Shown piece by piece: positions 1 through 10,566 of a stretch of 64,000 bases of DNA; position 1 is the first letter of the stretch; the number at the start of each line of letters is the position of its first letter. The notes below the pieces were generated by a model. That model searched no databases, was not told where the DNA came from, and saw nothing but the letters and a program-made list of their open reading frames with translations. The translations under genes and the position numbers were made by a program. This DNA comes from Uloborus plumipes (taxonomy: Eukaryota > Arthropoda > Arachnida > Araneae > Uloboridae): NCBI GenBank assembly GCA_038373865.1, contig JAXGGA010003416.1, forward strand, positions 1 to 64,000, given 5' to 3'.

Positions 1-244
1 CATTACTTCGGTACTGAAATAATTAAGCTTTAGAAGAAATCAATTTAGGTACATTTTTGTTAATAAATTAAGCTAATTTTCAAAACTGCTACGTTTAAAA
101 AAAGTTTTTCTAAACAGGTGTGTTTAACCATATCGTGATAAGCTTATTAGTAAACTTGAGCTACATAATTAAGCTGCATAGAATTTGTGAATTACTGGCT
201 ACATTAAATCTGTACTATGCACTTAGCGTCATTTTGGAACGGCT
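1..244. other. AT-rich left edge, no gene seen
   Basis: Only AT-rich sequence with short reading frames. If the pseudogene paralogue that begins near 557 once had a promoter or 5' untranslated exon, it would lie here or to the left, but I see no recognisable signal. Confidence 0.5.
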
Positions 245-556
245 ATATTTCGCACTGGTGACATTTTGGATCTGCGGCATTTCGGACTGGTGACATTTTT
301 GACCGGCGACATTTTGGGCAGGTGACATTTTTGACCGGCGACATTTTAGTTCCGCTACATTTTTGACCGGCGACATTTTGAGCACGCGACATTTTGGCCC
401 GGCGACATTTTTGACCGGCGACATTTTGGCATGCGACATTTTGGCCCGCGACATTTTGGGCACGCGACATTTTGGACCGGCGACATTTTGGCCCGCGACA
501 TTTTGGCCGCGACATTTTGGCCCGCGACATTTCGGCCGCGACGTTTTGACCCCAAA
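245..556. repeat. GACATTTTGG minisatellite array
   Basis: About twenty imperfect units of 13-18 bases share the core GACATTTTGG followed by a GC-rich spacer such as CCCGC, GCACGC or ACCGGC. The array runs directly into the first codons of the broken SLC5 exon at 557. Long open frames on both strands across it are artefacts of the repeat (recurrent HFGPR or KMSPV peptides). Confidence 0.9.
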
Positions 557-890
557 CCCGAAAAAGCAGTCCTTGGTGTCATGGATTACATCGTAATCAT
601 TTGCATGCTGTTAGTTTCCGCTGGAATTGGAGCTTTCTACCGCTTTTCTGGCAACAAACAGGAAACAACGGAGGAGTACCTGTTGGCAGGAAGGGACATG
701 TCCATCTTTCCTGTGGTATTTTCTCTTATGACCTCGTTCTTATCATCCGTCAGTTGTTGGAACCCCATCAGAGATGTACCAGTTCGGTACATATTATGCT
801 TACAGTTCCACAAGTGTTGTCATTGGGTATTTATTTTCTTATGTATGTTTACCGGTGTTCTTTCAAATTCAAGCCCCAACAGCCTATGAA
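557..890 (+). pseudogene. SLC5-family transporter paralogue, exon 1 (frameshifted)
   Basis: This exon matches exon 1 of the downstream transporter gene (32193-32531) along its length. Shared features are the KAVLG start, a DYI-rich first membrane helix, TTEEYLLAG, the FSLM second helix, GTPSEMYQFG and the terminal QAPTAYE, which ends at the same phase-0 donor (GTAAGC). Two things break it. The codon aligned to the start methionine of the intact copy is CCC (557-559), so the nearest usable ATG is at 581. A net loss of two bases near 753-757 also shifts the frame just before the LGTPSEMY segment. One further codon is missing near the third helix. I infer an inactive exon; a sequencing indel could explain the frameshift alone, but exons 2 and 3 are broken too. 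Confidence 0.88.
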
Positions 891-1317
891 GTAAGCTCTA
901 AATTTATACCAAGATACTTATATGTTTGTATTTAAAAAAAAATCTGCATTAAATTATGTGTGTTTTTTATTATTATTATTATTATTATCAAAATCATTTA
1001 GTTTGTTGGAAAAAAATAGCAAATAGGTTATTTACTTTTTGAGATGCGCCCATACTTTTTTTCAAAATCAAAAGTGCAAAAGTGGCTATCATTTTTTGTG
1101 ATTTTGGTCGCTAGTTTTAGTCTGTCGTGTTTAATAAAAGAGAGGGAAAGAAATTGAAACACCGTAGCAGGGAAAGTTTGACATTAGAAAAACAAATAAA
1201 TCAGTAACCATTTTAAAAATAAAAAATTCTTGAAGACAAACAAGCAAGATTCGACAATTATATATCCCTATTGCTGATTCTGAACTCTTTATCAAGCAAT
1301 GAGATTAATTTCTTATA
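891..1317. other. Pseudogene intron 1, unique part
   Basis: It follows the GTAAGC donor of exon 1. It is AT-rich, with a short TTA microsatellite at about 967-989, and no coding signal is seen before the palindromic element at 1318. Confidence 0.5.
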
Positions 1318-2986
1318 GGGTCATTCCATGTCAAGTGTACGAGTCGTCCCCACTCGACCCCCTCCGATTTTGATGAAAATTTTTTTGGATGTACATATGA
1401 GACTTGCATGAAACCATACCAAATTATAGCTCCATAAGCCTTATGGTTCAGCCAGTAAAAATTATTTTATAAAGGCCTCTTTTTCGTGTCTTGAAAAAAA
1501 TGACCAAATCGTCAAGTTTGTGCTTTTATTGCTCGCGACCTAAGACGATTATCAGGCTCAAATTTGGTGATTCTGATCACTGTTTAGGGTAGAATAGCCT
1601 ACTTGTGTAACAAAAGCTCCATGCACTGTAGATTTTTTGCAATTTGCTGCCAAAGTTGGTAAAAAATCGTATTTTGGCAAATTTTGACCATACGTTATCA
1701 GCTTGTATCTGCTGAGAGAATGACTTTCTGAAGCTAATTCTTTCCTCGTTTGTAGCCTGATAGTTCGTCCGAAAGGTGTGCAAGTGGCATCTTGATAGCT
1801 CAAATAATTGCTGAATTATGCGAGTTGAAATTCCAGTCAAATTTCTTTTTTCTCAATTTTGTCTCAATTTCAAAGGGCAATATCTCAAAAGGGTCATCTT
1901 GAATTTCAATTTTCTTTACATCATTGGAAAGAACACACTTTTCTTAACTAAAAAACGTTATTTTTATTTTTGAGACAAACCAGTTTCAAGGGGATATTTC
2001 AGATCAAAAATGTGTACGTCATTCAACGTGAAATCAAAGAAAAAAAGACATAGACCTCAAAAGTTGATGTCAATTTGTTCTATTAAAATTTACAGGAGCT
2101 ATTGTACTTATGTTCTGATGAAAAAACCCTTTTTTAGATATTTTTGAACTTTAGTTTTTGTGTGCGCATCCGTAAAAACTCAAGAAATGGCAAAAAATAA
2201 AGTTTCGTTTTTAACAAAAATAATTATCTTCTTATCGCTGCTATAAGAGCTTGAGTCTTTTCCTATGTGTTATTTTTAAGCTCTTGAAACAGAATTTCGG
2301 ATGATATGTCACTTGGCAAGGTTGTAGGTCATTAATGTTTCAAGGTCATAAAAAGCATTTTCCCATTTTTCATCATTTTTGTTTATGGGCAAATTGCAAT
2401 CATAGGCTGAATATCTAGACACATCCTCGGCAGTATAAAGAATGGATTTTCAATTACTACTTATCATATTTTTAATTACTATTGTTATCATTTACATGGT
2501 GGAAATAATTGCAATATTCAACTCTATCGAAAATTTTCGTTATCGCTTTTTAGAATAATGGCTTTACAGTCCGATTATACATATTTTTTGTCACGTACAC
2601 ACCATATTAACTGTTTTATTTATTATTTATCTCATTTATTGATTATTTTATTTTTTTTGAAAACGGAAAAAATGCTTTTTATGAATTTAAAATAGTATTA
2701 ATGACACCTTGCCATGTGACATTTCATCCGAAATTCTATTTCAAGAGCTTAAAAAATAACACATAGGGAAAGACTCAAGCTCTTATAGCAGCGATAAGAA
2801 GATAATTATTTTTGTTAAAAACGAAACTTTATTTTTTGCCATTTCTTGAGTTTTTTACGGATGGGCACACAAAAACTAAAGTTCAAAACTATCTAAAAAA
2901 GGTTTTTTCCATCAGAACATGAGTACAATAGCTCCTGTAAATTTTAACAGCAAATTGACATCAACTTTTGAGGTCTATGTCTTTTT

Positions 2987-3280
2987 AGCCTACTTTCCCG
3001 TTAAAAATAAAAGAAAGACGAAAAAAGTATTAAAATTGGCTTAATGCATCTAAAAAATATCGCCAAGTCCAAAAAATATCGCCAAGTTAAAAAAATATCG
3101 CCAAGTTAAAAAAATATCGCCAAGTCCAAAAAATATCGCCAAGTTAAAAAAATAAAAAGGTAAAATGAATATCGAAAAATTAAAAATTTGAAAGTAGGGT
3201 ATTGAGATGGGGAATTTGTGTGTCGGTCTGTCGGTCTGTCGGTCGGTCTGTCTGTCTGTCCCCCCCTTAATTAGCCCTTA
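2987..3280 (+). mobile_element. Truncated left end of AGCCTACTTTCCCG element (S1)
   Basis: It starts with AGCCTACTTTCCCG like the full copies at 4142 and 7691. It carries the internal AAAAATATCGCCAAGT minisatellite and the GTCGGTCTGTC tract, then stops where the 394-bp exon-bearing duplication begins. It is inserted in the right inner arm of F1. Confidence 0.75.
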
Positions 3281-3674
3281 ATAAATTAGCTTAGCACCTA
3301 ATATGAGAAATTAAGTCTACCCTAAAGATATCAAAATATCTCGATGGGCCGGGGCATTCATGCAATTTGGCTATTTTCCTCGGTTTGGTTATTTTCCTAA
3401 ATTTTTACCTGGCAATCGTATTTGCAGTGCTTAGAGAGCCCGCTCAGTTTGACATATTTTATCTTTGGCTTTTTCTCACTTGATTAATTTACTTTTATGG
3501 TTTATTTTTAGTGAAATCTACTTCAATGATGCTCACGTTTTTGTCAACATCTTCAGTGTTTGCACAAAGACTGCTATGAGCGTTTTGAAGATATTTTTGA
3601 TTCTTAAAGTTCCTCAATGGGTCATGAACCCTTTTGAAAGTATTGAGACAGCAGATGTTCAGTATCAGTAAGAA
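3281..3674 (+). repeat. 394-bp duplication, copy 1 (exon-bearing)
   Basis: By reading, this differs from 12136-12529 at one base (ACATATTTT here, ACTTATTTT there). Flanks on both sides are unrelated between the copies. It contains intron-like sequence and one exon-like unit (3512-3667) with consensus acceptor and donor. No terminal inverted repeat is evident at the edges. Confidence 0.9.
3512..3667 (+). pseudogene. Stranded exon resembling ZBED5/SCAND3-type hAT transposase C-terminus, copy 1
   Basis: 156 bases are bounded by TTTTTAG and GTAAGA. Read as one base, 51 codons and two bases, the exon is open and encodes a segment with VPQWVMNPF, which resembles the conserved (I/V)PxWVxNPF motif of hAT-derived ZBED5/SCAND3-like proteins. 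No upstream or downstream exon of such a gene is visible nearby, so it looks like an isolated exon moved as part of a 394-bp segment. Family assignment rests on one short motif. Confidence 0.5.
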
Positions 3675-4141
3675 ATTGACCCCCCTGCCCCCCCCCTAAA
3701 TGACGGGCCTGGTTGCATTGAACTAAAGTTGTTGAAAAGAAAAAATCCTCAAATTGTCTAATGAAATTCGAATTTTACGAACAAGCAGATATGTCATGCA
3801 TACATAAAATGAGAAATAACACTCAGCATCATTAAAAACTCTAAACTAGTTGTCGTGGCCGTCACGAAACTTTCTTCAAAATCTATCTTATGAATTCCAG
3901 TTACAAAATAAAATACGTACTCGCCCGAATAATTGGAGACAGCTCCAATTTCCCAATTATCGTAATAACCCTGCAAATGAAGAATCAATGAGCGAAATTG
4001 GAAATCATTGCAAAAGCCTTGTTTAGATTAATTGCAAACATTTTATTTGTTAGTAAAAAGAAATTGGCAACAGTTAAAAATTTCAAATCATTGAAAGTTT
4101 TCAGCTGTTTTGATAATTAAATAGCGTGAAAGCGATTTTTT
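3675..4141. other. Non-repetitive insert between S1 and S2
   Basis: It begins with a C-rich tract (3681-3699) and is otherwise AT-rich. The minus strand holds one small exon-like unit (3917-3970), described in the findings. No transposon ends are recognised. Confidence 0.4.
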
Positions 4142-5721
4142 AGCCTACTTTCCCGTTAAAAATAAAAGAAAGACGAAAAAAGTATTAAAATTGGCTTAAT
4201 GCATCTAAAAAATATCGCCAAGTCCCAAAAAATATCGCCAAGTTAAAAAAAATATCGCCAAGTCCAAAAAATATCGCCAAGTTAAAAAAATAAAAAGGTA
4301 AAATGAATATCGAAAAATTAAAAATTTGAAAGTAGGGTATTGAGATGGGGAATTTGTGTGTCGGTCTGTCGGTCTGTCGGTCGGTCTGTCTGTCTGTCCC
4401 CCCCTAATAACTTTTGAATGAATATTCCGATTTGGACAAACTTTTTTTTGTTGGAAAGATCTCGGCGAGTACAGCTCATTCCCATATTTGATTTTTCGAT
4501 TTGAACAATTTTTGGTTCAACTTTGAACCGTTCAAACAACCTGTCCCGCGATGCTAACTTTTGAGTGAACAGTCCGATTTCAACAAACTTTTTTTTGTTC
4601 GAAAGATCTTATCAAGGATACTTCATTCCCGTATTTACATTTCCGATTTGAACAATTTTTCGTTCAACATTGAACCGCTCAAGCAAGCTGTCACCCCTAA
4701 TAATTTTTGGGTGAACAGTCCGATTTAAATAAACTTTTTTTTGTTCGAAGGATCTCAGCAAGGATACTTCATTACAGTATTTAAATTTTCAATTTGAACA
4801 TTTTTTCGTTCAACATTGAACCGTTCAAGCAACCTTTCCCCACCTAATAACTTCTGAGTGAACCATCCGAATGGAATAAACTTTTTTTTTGTTTGAAAGA
4901 TCTCGGAGAGGTTCATTCCCTTATTTCGCTTTTTGGTTTGAACCATTTTTCGTTCAATATTGAACCGTTCAGAAAAAAATTTAACATTAGCGCCTACGGG
5001 GAATTTAAGTTGAATGTTGATCCTGGAACTTAAAGTCGGATTTCCTTCAAACTAACTTTGTAAAAAAATGGTTTTGATAAATAATGTTTGTAAAGTACCT
5101 TTCTGAATAATCTTCTGTGAGGACTCTGATTCCGACTCCGACTCCACAAACATGGCGGAAATGCAGGCTCAGAAAAAAATGACTGACTGTGCAGACGATT
5201 TTTTGTTTATTTATTCATTTGTGTTATTTTATTTATTACTATTATTTTTTTTTGGCAGACGATTTTTTTTTGTAACAAAAGTGTTTCATTCACGAGGGCA
5301 TTTTATTCTTTATTTATATTTAACAACTGGCAACGGTTTAAAAGTGAAAATCGAGACATTTTATCGACGGACGAGTTTTTTTTCCTTTCTTTGATAAAAT
5401 GTGTTTTGATGTACTTTGTACTTTTAATTTTTTTTTTTTTTGAAAACGATTGAGGAATTTTTCTACGGAAGAACTGTAACAGTTACATTCTTTAAAAGGT
5501 GCGACAAAACTTCATTTATTCATTTATTTACTTTTTATGTCTCTATTTCATCTGATGAGAGGGGTATATTTTGCTTTTAGAAATCAGCTTTAAGTGCTAA
5601 AAAGGTATGTTTGACATAATGTTTAGTCTCAGATGATCAAGAGAATAATGATCAGATGCTAGAATGCCGATGTCGATGTACGGGAAAGTAGGCTCGTTTA
5701 GTTCTTGACAGAACTACTTGT
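4142..5721 (+). mobile_element. AGCCTACTTTCCCG element, full copy S2
   Basis: It starts AGCCTACTTTCCCG and has the inverse (ACGGGAAAGTAGGCT) at 5680-5694, about 27 bases before an end ending CTTGT that is shared with the copy at 7691-9296. In order it contains an AAAAATATCGCCAAGT minisatellite, a GTCGGTCTGTC tract, about four tandem units of roughly 145 bases (core AACTTTTGAGTGAACAGTCC), a CCGACTCCGACTCC motif, and an A/T-rich tail. I see no protein domain. Superfamily unknown. Confidence 0.75.
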
Positions 5722-6676
5722 TTTCTTTGATTTCACGTTGAATGACGTACACATTTTTGATCTGCAATATCCCCTTGAAACTAGTTTGTCTCAAAAATAA
5801 AAATAACGTTTTTTAGTTAAGAAAGGTGTGTTCTTTCCAGTGATGTAAAGAAAATTGAAATTCAAAATGACCCTTTTGAGATATTTCCCTTTGAAATTGA
5901 GACAAAATTGAAAAAAAAAAGAAATGTGACTGGAATTTCAACTCTCATAATTCAGTAATTATTTGAGCTATCAAGATGCCACTTGCACACCTTTCGAACG
6001 AACTATCAGGCTACAAACGAGGAAAGAATTAGCTTCAGAAAGTCATTCTCTCAACAGATACAAGCTGATAACTTATGGTCAAAATTTGCCAAAATACGAT
6101 TCTTTACCAACTTTAGCAGAAAATTTCAAAAAATCTACAGGGCATGGAGCTTTTGTTTCACAAGTAGGATATTCTACCCTAAACAGTGATCAGAGTCACC
6201 AAATTTGAGCCTGATAATCGTCTTAGGTCGCGAGCAATAAAAGCACAAACTTGACGATTTGGTCATTTTTTTCAAGACACGAAAAAGAGGCCTTTATAAA
6301 ATAATTTTTATTGGCTGAACCATAAGGCTTATGGAGCTATAATTTGGTATGGTTTCATGCAAGTCTTATATGTACATCCAAAAAAAATTTCATCAAAATC
6401 GGAGGGGGTCGAGTGGGGATTTTCTCGAAATTTGGGACACTTGACATGGAATGACCCTATAGTGTATAGATTAAAATTTTACCGAGTTATCTAGTGGCTG
6501 GATAAAATATGCAAACTTTTCGGATGTCTGCTGCAATCTATGGCAATGTGTAATCAAAGATGCAATGATTGCGAAAAGTTTAGAAACCAAAATATTACTA
6601 AGAAAGACAAAATCACGATAAATCTCATTTTCTTATCTTATAGTTTATTTTAATGATTGTTATGTTAGTTATTTAA

Positions 6677-6981
6677 CCCTCTATGTTCCGACGGGACCCA
6701 GAAGTCCCGCTTATATTAATTTAGTATTATGAATCCTAAATGGCTGGATTCATGCTAAAGCTTTTAAGTACCACTCCTTGTACTTTGCTGAGAGACTGAC
6801 AGATATTACCTGCGATCGGAAACAGTAGTTTTAGGGACCCTAAGGCGCAGGAGGCCTTAAACCCCCGAGATTTTCAGCATATTTTTTCTCGGTGTATATG
6901 TTGTTTGATGCATTTTCAACTAAAAAAAAAACCAAACAATATGTAAAAATTCATTGTTAAATTAATTTGGGACATAAAGGG
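6677..6981. mobile_element. piggyBac-like MITE flanked by TTAA
   Basis: The 305-bp unit begins CCCTCTATGTTCC and ends with the near inverse GGGACATAAAGGG. TTAA lies immediately on both sides (6673-6676 and 6982-6985), which is the target site of piggyBac transposons. Non-coding. An inverted, interrupted relative lies at 47446-48526. Confidence 0.8.
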
Positions 6982-6985
6982 TTAA

Positions 6986-7608
6986 AGATATGCATTAATT
7001 TAGCTAACTACTACCACTTTTCTCTAGTATAATAGGTTTTATAACGTTGTTATTAGTGGGGCATATATCCTGGTGGAGTTGGACGAATTGCCCGGCTGTC
7101 AGGGAAAGACGCCTCAAAAAGGCAATTTGATTTCTTGATAATAAGTATTTTATTTTGTATGTGTTAGCTCTGATCGATTTAACGCATCATCTTGACCTAC
7201 ATTTAACGAAGTATTGTGTATTATTTTCCATTTTTCACTAGCACAACAGTTTATATAAAGGTTTCCTCTTAGGTGGGGTTGTTACCCCATCTTACCCCAG
7301 AACACAGAATGTATGACTAGATACGGACCGGACACACATATGATTCAAGAAATATTTATCAATAACGTGCAAAAAAAAAGTCCTTACTTGGAGATTTGCA
7401 AACTACAGTGATAGAACTAATTCCAAGCATTCTGGAGATTTTTAAAAATGTGAAATGTGTTTAAAGTTACGCAGTCAATATTTTGAGGTAATACAAAAAA
7501 AAAAAGACATTATTGCATCATAAGCGTAAAATATGATTTCTTAAATTATTTTTAAATTTCTAATAGTTACTTTTTTGGTCAGTTTATTTTTTGTGTTCAT
7601 TCTTTTAG
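6986..7608. other. Pseudogene intron 1, 3' part
   Basis: AT-rich with no open frame of note. It ends in a pyrimidine-rich tract and AG at 7607-7608, the acceptor of pseudogene exon 2. Confidence 0.5.
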
Positions 7609-7674
7609 TACGTAGAAAGAAGATTTGGAACATTTTATTGAAAAGTGTGTTCTTTGTCTCTTATTGTACAGATG
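7609..7674 (+). pseudogene. SLC5 paralogue exon 2 (nonsense codon)
   Basis: Exactly 66 bases, as in exon 2 of the intact gene, with AG before and GTAAGT after. It starts YVERRFG against YLERRFG in the intact gene. Codon 11 is TGA (7639-7641) where the intact gene has AGA (arginine). The 22-codon length and splice sites are otherwise preserved, so the paralogue decayed after a long period as a normal exon. Confidence 0.88.
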
Positions 7675-7690
7675 GTAAGTGTTTCTTTTT

Positions 7691-9296
7691 AGCCTACTTT
7701 CCCGTTAAAAACAAAAGAAAGACGAAAAAAGTATTAAAAGTAGCTTAATGCATCTAAAAAATATCGCCAAGTCCAAAAAATATCGTCAAGTAAAAAAAAA
7801 TATCGCCAAGTCCAAAAAATATCGCCAAGTAAAAAAAATAAAAAGGTAAAATGAATATCGAAAAATTAAAAATTTGAAAGTAGGGTATTGAGATGGGGAA
7901 TTTGTGTGTCTGTCTGTCTGTCGGTCGGTCTGTCGGTCTGTCGGTCTGTCTGTCCCCCCCTAATAACTTTTGAACGAACATTCCGATTTGGACAAATTTT
8001 TTTTTGTTGGAAAGATCTCGGCGAGTACAGCTCATTCCCGTATTTGATTTTTCGATTTGAACAATTTTTGGTTCAACTTTGAACCGTTCAAACAACCTGT
8101 CCCGCGATGCTAACTTTTGAGTGAACAGTCCGATTTGAACAAACTTTTTTTTGTTCGAAAGGTCTTATCAAGGATACTTCATTCCCGTATTTACATTTCC
8201 GATTTGAACAATTTTTTGTTCAACATTGAACCGCTCAAGCAAGCTGTCACCCCTAATAACTTTTGAGTGAACAGTCCGATTTAAATAAACTTTTTTTTTT
8301 GTTCGAAGGATCTCAGCAAGGATACTTCATTACCGTATTTAAATTTTCAATTTGAACATTTTTTCGTTCAACATTGAACCGTTCAAGCAACCTTTCCCCA
8401 CCTAATAACTTCTGAGTGAACCATCCGAATGGAATAAACTTTTTTTTTTGTTGGAAAGATCTCGGAGAGTACAGCTCATTCCCATATTTGATTTTTCGAT
8501 TTGAACAATTTTTAGTTCAACTTTGAACCGTTCAAACAACCTGTCCCACGATGCTTTCAGAAAAAAAATTTAACATTAGCACCTACGGGGAATTTAAGTT
8601 GAATGTTGATCCTGAACTTAAAGTCGGATTTCCTTCAAACTAACTTTGTAAGAAAATGGTTTTGATAAATAATGTTTGCAAAGTACTTTTCTGAGTAATC
8701 TTCTGTGAGGACTCTGATTCCGACTCCGACTCCGCAAACATGGCGGAAATGCAGGCTCAGAAAAAAATGACTGACTGTGCAGACGATTTTTTGTTTATTT
8801 ATTCATTTGTTTTATTTTATTTATTTATTATTATTATTATTTTTGGCAGACGATTTTTTTTTGTAATAAAAATGTTTCATTCACAAGGGTGTTTTATTCT
8901 TTGTTTGTATTTAACAACTGGCAACGGATTAAAAGTGAAATTCGAGACATTTTATCAACGGACGAGTTTTTTTTCCTTTCTTTGATAAAATGTGTTTTGA
9001 TGTACTTTGTACTTTTAATTTTTTTTTTTTTTGAAAACAATTGAGGAATTTTTCTACGGAAGAACTGTAACAGTTACATTCTTTAAAAGGTGCGACAAAA
9101 CTTTATTTATTCATTTATTTACTTTTTATGTGTCTAGGGGTATATTTTGCTTTTAGAAATCAGCTTTAAGTGCTAAAAAGGTATGTTTGACATAATTTTT
9201 AGTCTCAGATAATTAAGAGAACAATGATCAGATGCTAGAATGCCGATGACCATGTACGGGAAAGTAGGCTGGTTTAGTTCTTGACAGAACTTCTTG
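7691..9296 (+). mobile_element. AGCCTACTTTCCCG element, full copy S3
   Basis: Same architecture and ends as the copy at 4142-5721, inserted 16 bases after the donor of pseudogene exon 2. It retains the minisatellite, the GTCTGTC tract, the tandem units of about 145 bases and the inverse ACGGGAAAGTAGGCT at 9256-9270. The two copies are alike over most of their length and differ mainly by small indels, so both inserted fairly recently. Confidence 0.75.
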
Positions 9297-9751
9297 TCTT
9301 TAATCTTATTCAGAGTATCAGAAAAAAATTTGAAATAATCTAACCAATACAGCTTCACGACGAAACAACTTCGTTCTTGATTTTTAGATCTGCTCTGTTT
9401 CCCTTACCAGTATTTGTTAATAATGGAATTCAAATCAAATTATCTTGAATTCAATGGAATTTACTTAATTTGAAAATTCGCAGTGAAAGTTTAAACAATG
9501 GTGTTTTAACGTATTTTTTAAAATAGGCGCTTTTCTTATTCATAGGAAATTTCGGTTGTTTTTAAAACATGCCTCGATAACGGGTGGAAGAGGGAAAAAA
9601 ACTCTAGCGTCAAAAATATGTCTCCAGATGCTCTTTTGATTGCTATTTATTTCAACTTTTTAAATTATTATTCTCGTCGTACAGTTTCCCGGTGAGAATC
9701 TTTACTAATGAATTAATGTAAAATTTAATCTGTTTAATATATGTTTTACAG
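9297..9751. other. Pseudogene intron 2, 3' part
   Basis: It includes about 120 bases (9569-9690) of a dispersed repeat also seen at 25861, 29820 and 31121. The rest is AT-rich and ends in the acceptor TTTTACAG. Confidence 0.5.
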
Positions 9752-9873
9752 ATTCTGTATATGTCTTTGGTATAATGTATGCGCCTGCTTTATCCTCAAG
9801 TGCTGTGACAAATCTTTCTCTTTGGGTGTCTGTTATATCGATTGGAACTGTTTGCACTTTTTATTGCACATTG
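9752..9873 (+). pseudogene. SLC5 paralogue exon 3 (2-bp insertion)
   Basis: 122 bases against 120 in the intact exon 3. It reads ILYMSLV, then meets TAA. After skipping two bases (an extra TA near 9772) the frame resumes as YAPAL, SAVTNLS, WVSVIS and TVCTFYCTL, ending at GTAAGA exactly like the intact copy. Many differences from the intact exon are synonymous, so the copy evolved under protein constraint before the frame was lost. No counterpart of exon 4 or later exons is seen before 32 kb. Confidence 0.88.
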
Positions 9874-10566
9874 GTAAGAAATGTTTACTTTGTACTCTAT
9901 GCAGACTAAAATTATTTTTCGCATTTCCGTTTAACACATAACTTTTTTTAATTAATCAAGTTTATTTCCAGCGTACGTTTTCCTGTAATTTTTTGAAGTT
10001 TCCCTTAATTTTCGGAATAGAGAAGGATTTGTATCATCGATGTTGTAAATAAATTTTCAGAAGTCACTCGATCTGCTTTTAATTTTCATTTGCTAATGCA
10101 TGAAAGAAATATTTTCGGAAGCCGACTTATGAAATCTTTTGCATATTAGATTAAATAAAAAAAATTCATATCGTTTAAAAAGGTTTAATTTGCTCGAAAG
10201 TAATCATTCAGATTTCAAAAGCAATCGCTATATCACATTCTGGTCAAGGTACAGTTACTATCTACTCGTCTAGTGCATCTTGCTGTTCTGTTTGGCATAA
10301 TCTTTTCATGATTTTATTTCGTACTTCCTTCACTTTCATCAAGTTTCTTGTATTTTAACACATCAGAAAACATCAGTAACCCGGACCCTATGGAACCGGT
10401 CTTCGCTTAATCCGAAAAGCGACTTAGAGGTACACTCTGGGATAAAATACTTTAAATATATCCGCAAACAAGCCATATCCAGATATTAAGAACAACTGAT
10501 GCATATCGCGCTATCTAGGGGATAAGAGGGTAATATCTCAAAATTGACAAAAATGTGACTTTCATC
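9874..10566. other. AT-rich tract after the last pseudogene exon
   Basis: It starts with the GTAAGA donor of pseudogene exon 3. No exon, transposon end or structured repeat is recognised. Confidence 0.45.

Larger units (their letters stand above)
1318..6457. mobile_element. Palindromic (foldback) element F1, interrupted
   Basis: The outer arms 1318-2040 and about 5722-6457 are inverted copies of one another. Inner arms about 2045-2340 and 2690-2986 also pair, around a spacer of roughly 350 bases. The ends read GGGTCATTCCATGTCAA and its complement, and TATA flanks both sides as a possible 4-bp target duplication. The right arm is interrupted at 2987-5721 by other elements, so the original was about 2.4 kb. 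There is no transposase; the open frames in the arms (for example 1577-1840 minus and 5963-6208 plus) are mirror images of each other and are not genes. Confidence 0.85.

Noticed and set aside
363..596. Overlapping open frames on both strands across 215-596
   Set aside because: Products of the GACATTTTGG minisatellite, which is open in several frames.
5963..6208. 81-codon frame (plus) and its mirror at 1558-1803 (minus)
   Set aside because: Inverted arms of the palindromic element F1; the mirror explains the shared peptide.
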